Positions 53,474 to 60,385 of a stretch of 64,000 nt of DNA are shown piece after piece. The stretch is from Cerina litoralis (lineage in GTDB: Bacteria; Bacteroidota; Bacteroidia; Flavobacteriales; Flavobacteriaceae). The DNA lies in NCBI GenBank assembly GCA_022008415.1, contig JAIRBC010000008.1, positions 114,561 through 178,560 of the forward strand, in the 5' to 3' direction. The notes below the pieces were generated by a model that saw only the letters and a list, made by a program, of their open reading frames with translations, did no database searches and was not told the DNA's origin. The position numbers and the translations under genes are program-made. The stretch's first letter is position 1, and each line of letters begins with the position of its first letter.

Positions 53474-54271
53474 ATGAAGAAAATATTGGTTCCCATAGGC
53501 ACCTCCCCGGATGCCCACGAAACATTGCAGTACGCGGTAGATTTAGCCTTGGAATTTTCCTCCCAGGTATATGTAATGGAAGTTTTCAATGCACAGTCGG
53601 GTGCAGGGAGTTTGACAAATATTGAGGAAATTGTTGCCGAAAGCAGCAGAGAACATTTAAAGGAGGTCATTGATAAAGTGAATGCCAAGAATGTTGATAT
53701 CAAAATTGCGACCTATAATGGGGATTTGATCGATGGTCTTAAGGATATAGATATCGAATTGGGAATTGATCTTATCGTTATTGCCCCAAGAAGCAACGAT
53801 ATAAGAGAAGAGTTGTATTTGGGCTACACCTCTGGAAAAATAATAAAAAGGACCGATATACCCACGTTGATAGTTCCAAGGGGAACTGCATTTAAACCCT
53901 ATAAATCCATTTTAACCGCTTTTAAGTCGGGAATCTTAAAACGCAAGAGAATCCTGACCGCCCTAATAGATATTAAGAAGAGGTTTAATGCAAAGGTAAA
54001 TCTTCTCTTGGTGAAGACTCCTGGTTATTCGGATGACGATTTAAAGATAGATACTGCACTTTTGGATATCAGTTCACATCTTACCTTGACCGAAAACTCT
54101 ACTACCTATTTGGGTGTTTTGGAACATTTTCAGGTACAACATCCCGATCTGCTTTGCGTTTTTAGAAGAAAAAGGGGATTTTTTAAAAATCTTTGGGAGA
54201 AGAGTACCATCCCCAAAGCGGAATTTTCTTCCCGCATCCCGGTGTTGGTACTCAGTGTTAAAAAAGATTAG
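53474..54271 (+). CDS. Universal stress protein family
   Basis: 265 residues. Residues 1-135 are a clear UspA fold (KKILVPIGTSPDAHETLQYAVDLALEF, DLIVIAPRSNDIREELYLGYTSGKIIKRTDIPTLIVPRG); the ATP-type GxxGxxxxxxxxxG motif is only partly kept (GYTSGKIIKRTD). The second half (about 140-265) looks like a decayed USP repeat ending SSRIPVLVLSVKK. Such tandem USP proteins are frequent in Flavobacteriia and respond to stress or nutrient state. It stands alone, just upstream of the tRNA gene. Confidence 0.85.
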   Translation: MKKILVPIGTSPDAHETLQYAVDLALEFSSQVYVMEVFNAQSGAGSLTNIEEIVAESSREHLKEVIDKVNAKNVDIKIATYNGDLIDGLKDIDIELGIDLIVIAPRSNDIREELYLGYTSGKIIKRTDIPTLIVPRGTAFKPYKSILTAFKSGILKRKRILTALIDIKKRFNAKVNLLLVKTPGYSDDDLKIDTALLDISSHLTLTENSTTYLGVLEHFQVQHPDLLCVFRRKRGFFKNLWEKSTIPKAEFSSRIPVLVLSVKKD

Positions 54272-54337
54272 TTATAAGTTGTATTTACTTGGCATTGAAT
54301 TTTGTTAACTTGCCAAAAAGTATTTTCTTTGCGCCAC

Positions 54338-54417
<80 letters not shown>

Positions 54418-54431
54418 CTAGTAAACACAGG

Positions 54432-54457
54432 GCCTCCAAGAGATTGGAGGCTTTTTT
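54432..54457 (+). terminator. Terminator of the tRNA-Ala transcript
   Basis: gcctccaa (54432-54439) and ttggaggc (54444-54451) form a perfect 8-bp stem with a gaga loop, followed by six T. Confidence 0.9.
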
Positions 54458-54479
54458 ATTTTCACCGAAATCATCGTTT

Positions 54480-54501
54480 ACGCACACTTTACGCACACTT
54501 T
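54480..54501. repeat. Tandem 11-bp repeat behind the tRNA
   Basis: acgcacacttt occurs twice without a gap (54480-54490, 54491-54501), 64 bases after the tRNA end. Short direct repeats next to a tRNA att site can be arm-type binding sites for a tyrosine integrase; no integrase gene is present in the window, so this is only a suggestion. Confidence 0.4.
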
Positions 54502-54906
54502 TGATTTTAACAGAACTTTAATATTATTTGTACTGTTTTGGATCAGTTTGGATTCGTTCAAGTCAAATAGTGGCGAATCATTTTAGGAACTGGCACTTGC
54601 TTTTGTAAACAATCTTTAATTTCAGATTTTTTTCTATGTTCGATTTCTCGAACCTTTTTGTTCAACCCTAGCCTTGTTAATTAAAAGGATTAAGTAGATT
54701 ATTTCACTTTATTGTTAAGGGAATTACCTACCAATTCAGTTTCGAACCATAGGCTGCAACTCATCGAATATTCTTAATGTTTTGTTAATAGTCCAATTTT
54801 ATATCCTACATTGTCAATAGGTTATCTCAAAAATTCTTAAGGAAATGGTCTCTAAGGACACCATTTTAGGTTTTCTCGACCCCTATATATAAATGATTGT
54901 GCACCT
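54502..54906. other. A+T-rich intergenic stretch upstream of the exporter, no gene seen
   Basis: About 400 bases with stops in all frames. It must contain the exporter promoter; no exact TAnnTTTG box with a spaced TTG was found. taataaatga-like words occur near the end (tataaatga at 54888-54896), echoed upstream of the peptide and rteC-like genes. Confidence 0.4.
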
Positions 54907-54954
54907 ATGAAAAAGAAAGAACTTTTTCCAGATAAATTTAGAATTGTTGCTTAA
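54907..54954 (+). CDS. Possible 15-residue leader peptide before the exporter
   Basis: ATG AAA AAG AAA GAA... to TAA encodes MKKKELFPDKFRIVA. It ends 10 bases before the exporter ATG at 54965. It has no Gly-Gly site. It could be a translation-coupling leader or the remnant of a precursor; chance is a fair alternative for so short a frame. Confidence 0.25.
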   Translation: MKKKELFPDKFRIVA

Positions 54955-54964
54955 AACATATCTT

Positions 54965-57142
54965 ATGTTTAGAAGAACGCAATTTCCGAATTATCGTCAA
55001 CTGGACCAGATGGACTGTGGTCCCGTATGCATTAAGATAGTGGCTGCCCATTTTGGCAAAGACCTGGATTTGGATTATCTGAGGGATTTGTCAGGTCTAC
55101 AAAAAGGAGGTGTTTCCTTGGAGGGAGTTTCAGATGCCCTGGAGACCATTGGTATTACCGCATTAGGCATTACCGCATCTCTTGATGAACTTATAGAGGA
55201 TATCCCACTTCCGGCTATCGCACATTGGGAAGGACAACATTTTGTGGTTGTCTATAAAGCAGATAAAAGGAACATTTTCATTTCGGATCCCGCTTTTGGA
55301 TTGGTTAAATACTCCCATGCTGAATTTTTAGAAAAATGGCAGGTCCCATCCAAGGCAACGGGTGTGTTACTTTTACTTGAGCGCGAAAGTAGGTTTGGTA
55401 AGGTTAACAAGGATTCGATCTCAAACTACAGTCTTAATTTTCTATATTCTTATCTACGGCCATACAAGGGACTAATCGGGCAATTGTTTCTAGGACTTTG
55501 CCTTGCCTCGATTGTGCAGCTCATTTTCCCCTTTCTTACCCAAAGTTTAGTGGATTACGGAATTGACTATAGCAATATTGGATTTATCCATTTGGTAGTC
55601 ATAGCCCAAGTATTCCTTTTTTTGACCAAAGCATCTACTGAAATTGTAAGAAGCTGGATTCTACTCCATTTGTCGACCCGGGTCAATGTTGCCATGATCT
55701 CGGATTTTTTGGACAAGATCATTTCCTTGCCCATTTCCTATTTTGAATCCAAGACCACAGGAGATTTTATGCAGCGGATCTATGACCATCATCGAATCGA
55801 CGATTTCCTGAGTGGACGTTCCCTTTCCATCATATTCGATTTTTTTACCATACTGATTTTTGCGTTCGTATTGGGTTATTTCAATTTCGATATTCTGCTC
55901 TTTTTTGTGATCGGCACCGTTATTTTCATGGGTTGGTCCCTACTTTTTATGAGGAGAAAGGCTTTTCTTGACCATCTTCATTTTAATCTGGAACGGAATG
56001 AACAGTCTATTCTTATACAAATGATTAGGTCCGTACAGGAGATAAAATTGAACGGATCTGGAAAAAGGAGAAAGTTGGAATGGAAAACCAATCAGGTCAA
56101 AAGTTTTCAGTTGCAAACTCAAATCTTGAAAACCGATTTGGCCCAACTTAAGGGTGGTGCTTTCATAAATGAATTGACCAATATCCTCATTATTTTTTGG
56201 TCTGCAAAAGCGGTTGTCTCTGGACAGATTACCATGGGTGCTATGTTGGCCATTCAATTCGTTATTGGAAGTTTGTCCGTCCCGATTTCCAATACATTGA
56301 CATTCATTACGGGGCTCCAACATGCCAACCTTTCACTAAGGAGATTATCGGAAGTTCACAATCACACTAATGAGAATTTGGTGGGTAACGATAATTTCGA
56401 AATAAACTCCGGGGATATCCGAATCGAACAATTGTCGTTCAGCTATAGGAATTTATCCGCGCGACCATTGTTATTCAATTTCAATGCATTGATCCCTTAT
56501 GGAAAGACAACGGCAATTGTTGGGTCAAGTGGTTCTGGAAAAACGACACTTTTAAAGTTATTGCTTAAATTTTATGAACCGAACAACGGAGATATAAGAA
56601 TAGGTAGTGAGAGCTTAAAATTTATTAATATCGGGAAATGGAGAGAACAATGTGGTGCGGTACTTCAGGACGGAACTCTTTTTAACGATACCTTGGAACG
56701 TAACATTACCGAATCCCGGTCTAACAGTCCCACGAATATTAAAAATCTTCGGAATGCAGTTAAGATGGCCAATTTAATGCAATTGGTGGACTCCCTCCCT
56801 TTGGGATATCAAACGATTATTGGGGAGGAAGGGAATCTGTTGAGCGGAGGGGAGCGGCAAAGGATATTGATCGCAAGGGCCATCTACAAGAATCCGGACT
56901 ATTTATTTTTTGATGAGGCGACCAGTTCCTTGGATGCCGAAAATGAAATGATAATAACCGAGAATTTAAGGAGGGTCTTTAGACATAAGACCGTTGTTAT
57001 AATTGCCCATCGTTTGTCAACAATAAGGCATGCAGATCAAATTTTGGTGATGGACAATGGAGAAATCGTGGAACAAGGAAGTCACGCGCAATTGGTTTCT
57101 CAGGGAGGGAACTACCACAAATTGATCACCAACCAGTTATGA
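54965..57142 (+). CDS. Peptidase-containing ABC exporter (C39 bacteriocin-type)
   Basis: 725 residues from the ATG at 54965 (a TTG at 54944 would add seven). Three parts in order: a C39 cysteine protease (Cys18 in DQMDCGPVCIK, His92 in EGQHFVVVYKA, Asp108 in ISDPAFG), a six-helix exporter membrane domain (about 160-440), and an ATPase with GSSGSGKTT, LSGGERQRI, YLFFDEATSSLD and AHRLSTI. These proteins cut Gly-Gly leader peptides and push the mature peptide across the inner membrane. The adaptor gene overlaps by 4 bases, and a Gly-Gly peptide gene lies 3 kb downstream, giving a likely substrate. Confidence 0.95.
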   Translation: MFRRTQFPNYRQLDQMDCGPVCIKIVAAHFGKDLDLDYLRDLSGLQKGGVSLEGVSDALETIGITALGITASLDELIEDIPLPAIAHWEGQHFVVVYKADKRNIFISDPAFGLVKYSHAEFLEKWQVPSKATGVLLLLERESRFGKVNKDSISNYSLNFLYSYLRPYKGLIGQLFLGLCLASIVQLIFPFLTQSLVDYGIDYSNIGFIHLVVIAQVFLFLTKASTEIVRSWILLHLSTRVNVAMISDFLDKIISLPISYFESKTTGDFMQRIYDHHRIDDFLSGRSLSIIFDFFTILIFAFVLGYFNFDILLFFVIGTVIFMGWSLLFMRRKAFLDHLHFNLERNEQSILIQMIRSVQEIKLNGSGKRRKLEWKTNQVKSFQLQTQILKTDLAQLKGGAFINELTNILIIFWSAKAVVSGQITMGAMLAIQFVIGSLSVPISNTLTFITGLQHANLSLRRLSEVHNHTNENLVGNDNFEINSGDIRIEQLSFSYRNLSARPLLFNFNALIPYGKTTAIVGSSGSGKTTLLKLLLKFYEPNNGDIRIGSESLKFINIGKWREQCGAVLQDGTLFNDTLERNITESRSNSPTNIKNLRNAVKMANLMQLVDSLPLGYQTIIGEEGNLLSGGERQRILIARAIYKNPDYLFFDEATSSLDAENEMIITENLRRVFRHKTVVIIAHRLSTIRHADQILVMDNGEIVEQGSHAQLVSQGGNYHKLITNQL

Positions 57143-58446
57143 AAAATTTCAACAATAATGGTATGGAATTGTGGGAAGTGAATTCCTATCTAAAACGTGA
57201 ACCTCATTGGATCGCAAAATGGGGAACGGCCGTGTTTTTCGTTTTCTTTCTATTAGTACTTTTCTTTGCTTCGATTTTTTCTTTCAACGAAGTGGTTTCC
57301 ACACAGGTTATGGTAACAACTACTTCGCCTCCTTTACATATACTAACAAAACAAACAGGACGGATTTCATCCGTGAATTATTTTCCGGGAGATACGGTGC
57401 AAAAGGATGCCGTTCTAGGAGTTTTGGAAAATACCTCCGAAACGGACGATGTTTTGGAAATAGAAAAGAACCTGCTTTCGGATTCGGTTGGAATTAAAGA
57501 TTTGGAAAATCTAAATCGTCAATTTCCTCCCGATCTTACTTTGGGCCTAAAAATTCTTCCAGCCTATAATCAGTTTCTGACCTCGTACCACCGATTGATT
57601 TTATATCGCTCCCTTGACGACAAGGGCATTCAGGAGCTGGAACTTAAAAAAAGAACGAATAATAAAGACTTGGCTATCGCTAATAAGCAAGAAGAATATC
57701 ACTCCATTCAACGCAAAATTATCCTAGCCGAGACCTCACTTGAACGGTATCGGTCACTTTATTCCAAGGGAGTGGTGTCTCGTCAGGATCTGGAATTAAT
57801 GGAGGTAAATCTTTTAAATGCAGAGAGAGAATTTAGGGTTCTTAACCAAAATCTTAATCAGCTTCGTCTAGAAAAAACCACATTAAACCGGACGCAAGAT
57901 CTGATGTATAATGAAGAATTCAAAAAGGAGAACGTATTTATATCCGACTTTTTATTGGCGAGACAGAATCTTAGTGCTGCAATATCGGAATGGAAAGAAG
58001 AATATTTGCTAAGGAGTCCCATTACCGGTAGAATTTCGTTTTTTGATGTATGGGGCAAATATCAGAATGTAAAACAAGGGGAAACGGTTTTTACGATTGT
58101 TCCGTTGATCAAGGGACACTTTATTGGGAAGTGCAAGGTTCCCATTCGGAATTCTGGAAAAGTTAAAGAAGGTCAAAAGGTTTTGATCAAGCTGGAAAAT
58201 TACCCGTATCGGGAATGGGGATTGCTAAGTGGAGAGGTGCAGACCATTTCTGAGGTTCCCAGCTTGGATGATAATCCTGGATATGTGGTATATGTCAAGG
58301 TAAATGGGCTGGTAACATCCTATGGAAAGAAACTGGAATTCAGACAAGAGATGCTCGGAAACGCGGAAATTTTATTGGAAAAGATGACCCTTTTGGATAG
58401 GATATTTTATCGGTTCAGAGGTTTATGGTCCAATGCGCGATCTTAG
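57139..58446 (+). CDS. HlyD-family membrane fusion protein
   Basis: 435 residues; start overlaps the exporter stop (ATGA), so the two are translationally coupled. One N-terminal membrane helix (about 27-48, GTAVFFVFFLLVLFFASIFSF), a lipoyl/biotinyl half-motif (GRISSVNYFPGDTVQKDAVLGVLEN), a long helical hairpin (about 165-285), the second lipoyl half (SPITGRISFFDVWGKYQNVKQGETVFTIVP) and a beta-barrel domain. It links the ABC exporter to an outer-membrane channel of TolC type, whose gene is not in the window. Confidence 0.93.
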   Translation: MKNFNNNGMELWEVNSYLKREPHWIAKWGTAVFFVFFLLVLFFASIFSFNEVVSTQVMVTTTSPPLHILTKQTGRISSVNYFPGDTVQKDAVLGVLENTSETDDVLEIEKNLLSDSVGIKDLENLNRQFPPDLTLGLKILPAYNQFLTSYHRLILYRSLDDKGIQELELKKRTNNKDLAIANKQEEYHSIQRKIILAETSLERYRSLYSKGVVSRQDLELMEVNLLNAEREFRVLNQNLNQLRLEKTTLNRTQDLMYNEEFKKENVFISDFLLARQNLSAAISEWKEEYLLRSPITGRISFFDVWGKYQNVKQGETVFTIVPLIKGHFIGKCKVPIRNSGKVKEGQKVLIKLENYPYREWGLLSGEVQTISEVPSLDDNPGYVVYVKVNGLVTSYGKKLEFRQEMLGNAEILLEKMTLLDRIFYRFRGLWSNARS

Positions 58447-58474
58447 TAAATTATCAAGAAACTAAAAGTTCAAT

Positions 58475-60172
58475 ATGGACAAGTTTTACAAATATCTATT
58501 ATTCGCTTTCGTTTATCTGGGAACTTGTCATGTAAATATGGCCCAAAGCAAGGTCGCTGGATTGGACAAGGAACTATTGATGGGTAGAAGTTATAATGAA
58601 ATTGAGCTTTTGGAAGATGAAGCTTATAGCGGGGACCGATTGGATTTGCTAAGAAAATATAGCGATATCCATGTGATGAAGGCAAAGAGGGAGGACAATG
58701 AGGTGCAGATAGGTCGAGGCTACTATTATAGAACAATTATTGAAGATACTCCATTGGCGTTGGCATACTCCGATTCAATTATTTTGGCCACTATGAAGAG
58801 CTCGGATCCTGATTATCCTACCCTGGGGTTTATTCAAAAAGGAGAAATTTTATTCAATGTTGGCAATTTTCAATTAGCTCTTGACAATTATTTGGAGGCA
58901 TATAATCTATCTCTTGAAAAGCAAAATTTGGGAGACCAACGCTTAACCACAGAAGCTATTGCGGCAATTCGAAATATTAATGGACAACCGCATATTGCTG
59001 CTGACCTCTACAGGCGCTCTCTTGAACTGTTAAAATTGGAGAGGGACTACGGAACGGTTCATTATAAGGAATACATTATGCTATTATACAATCTTTCATT
59101 GGCACACCTGCGTTTGTTCCAATTGGATTCGGCAACATACTATTCCGGAATTGGCATGAATAAATCACTATTGTCCAAGGATACCCTGGAGTATATGGAT
59201 TTTGTTTTTGTGGATGGAGAAATAAATTATTTCAAAGGGAATTATCAAAAGGCAAGGGATTCAATTTTAAAATATGTTGACCGGGTTGTGGGAACAGAAA
59301 GGGCAATCAAGCTGTACTACTTAGGAAAAATAGAGCTACAGGCAGGGAATAATGAAGAGGCTGTGAAATATTATCTGAAAATAGATTCCATTGTTGCTAT
59401 GACCGATGATCCATTTGATGAATTAAAGGATGTATATCAACAATTGGTCATGGAATCCAACCTCAAGGGAAACGGAGAGATGCAAATCTATTATATCGGA
59501 AAATTAATGCACTACGACAGCGTCCTTTCATCCAAACAAAAGGGAATTGCCCAACGGGCCACAATTGCGTACGATATTCCTTTTTTGAAACTTCAAAAAC
59601 AGATTGCTGAATCTCGATTGGAACACAAGAATCGATGGAATAAGGTCTTAGGTATTATTGCGATGTTGGCGGTATTGCTCGGGATAATTTTTTATCTACG
59701 CGCAAGAATTATAAATAGGAGGATTCGGAATCTTTTGGATGGTCCCAAAATAACATCGGCATCCGATACTATAATAAACGCTCATAGTACTTCTGTTCCC
59801 AGGAATATCCGGCAGGATATATTGCAAAAACTCAAAGAGTTCGAAAATTCTGAGAGGTTTTTGGGTAAGGAGATAGACTTGCCTAGCTTGGCGCAGGAGC
59901 TCGGCACCAATACCATGTACCTTTCCACATTGATAAATCACTACAAAAAAATGAGTTTTCCGAATTATCTAAAGGATCTAAGGATTACAGCTGCCATTAA
60001 TGGGCTTTCTGAAAATTCAGACCTTTTGAAGTACAACTATCAGGGATTGGCTGATATTTTTGGGTTTAAGACGGTAGAATCATTTTCTAAGACCTTCTAT
60101 CAAAAGACAGGGGTGTACCCTTCCAAATTTCTGAAGGAGTTAGGTGCAAGAAAAAAATCAGATCATTTATAA
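58475..60172 (+). CDS. Membrane-anchored TPR sensor with AraC-type DNA-binding domain
   Basis: 565 residues. A signal-like N-terminus (MDKFYKYLLFAFVYLG, ending MAQ) is followed by about 360 residues of TPR-type helices (GEILFNVGNFQLALDNYLEAYNLS, YNLSLAHLRLFQLDSATYY, YLGKIELQAGNNEEAVKYYLKI), a membrane helix at about 390-410 (KVLGIIAMLAVLLGIIFYL) and a C-terminal HTH_18 (LPSLAQELGTNTMYLSTLINH, GLADIFGFKTVESFSKTFYQKTGVYPSKF). By topology the TPR part is periplasmic and the DNA-binding part cytoplasmic. It starts 28 bases after the adaptor gene. A role in sensing the exported peptide is an attractive inference, since TPR repeats bind peptides in other regulators. Confidence 0.9.
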   Translation: MDKFYKYLLFAFVYLGTCHVNMAQSKVAGLDKELLMGRSYNEIELLEDEAYSGDRLDLLRKYSDIHVMKAKREDNEVQIGRGYYYRTIIEDTPLALAYSDSIILATMKSSDPDYPTLGFIQKGEILFNVGNFQLALDNYLEAYNLSLEKQNLGDQRLTTEAIAAIRNINGQPHIAADLYRRSLELLKLERDYGTVHYKEYIMLLYNLSLAHLRLFQLDSATYYSGIGMNKSLLSKDTLEYMDFVFVDGEINYFKGNYQKARDSILKYVDRVVGTERAIKLYYLGKIELQAGNNEEAVKYYLKIDSIVAMTDDPFDELKDVYQQLVMESNLKGNGEMQIYYIGKLMHYDSVLSSKQKGIAQRATIAYDIPFLKLQKQIAESRLEHKNRWNKVLGIIAMLAVLLGIIFYLRARIINRRIRNLLDGPKITSASDTIINAHSTSVPRNIRQDILQKLKEFENSERFLGKEIDLPSLAQELGTNTMYLSTLINHYKKMSFPNYLKDLRITAAINGLSENSDLLKYNYQGLADIFGFKTVESFSKTFYQKTGVYPSKFLKELGARKKSDHL

Positions 60173-60188
60173 ATGACGACTTACACAT

Positions 60189-60219
60189 TTTGGAATTAGT
60201 GCTATAATCGACTATTTTG
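60189..60219 (+). promoter_or_regulatory. Candidate promoter of the peptide-peptidase operon
   Basis: tttg (60189-60192) and tattttg (60213-60219) with 20 bases between. The -7 box is one base short of TAnnTTTG. The peptide ATG follows 43 bases later. The word atttataaatgac at 60165-60177 just upstream recurs before the rteC-like gene. Confidence 0.45.
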
Positions 60220-60262
60220 CAATTGAATGAATAACGGGTATATAATTTAAAATTAGAGAACC

Positions 60263-60385
60263 ATGAAAAAGACTTTAAGTGAGTACAGGAAACGAGCCTT
60301 AAAAAATTTAACAAAATTTAGAGGTGGTCAAGATGGGCCGATTGACAGGGATAAGGTTTTGCGCAAGGGCAGACGACAAGGATGA
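60263..60385 (+). CDS. Gly-Gly leader precursor peptide, 40 residues
   Basis: ATG at 60263 to TGA at 60383-60385, below usual length cut-offs. The leader (residues 1-22, basic, starting MKKTLSEYRKRA) ends KNLTKFRGG; hydrophobic residues stand at -4 (Phe), -7 (Leu) and -15 (Tyr) from the cut, three of the four positions favoured by C39 exporters (-12 is Arg). The predicted product is QDGPIDRDKVLRKGRRQG: 18 residues, strongly basic at its C-terminus, one Pro and no Cys, so not a lanthipeptide or disulfide bacteriocin. The stop overlaps the ATG of the S9 peptidase (ATGA). It is a likely substrate of the C39 exporter at 54965. Activity (signal, toxin or other) is unknown. Confidence 0.75.
   Translation: MKKTLSEYRKRALKNLTKFRGGQDGPIDRDKVLRKGRRQG

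Noticed and set aside
60263..60385. Lanthipeptide, sactipeptide or microviridin-type precursor
   Set aside because: The core has no Cys and no Ser/Thr array, and no LanB/C/M, radical-SAM or ATP-grasp gene is near; only a plain Gly-Gly peptide is supported.
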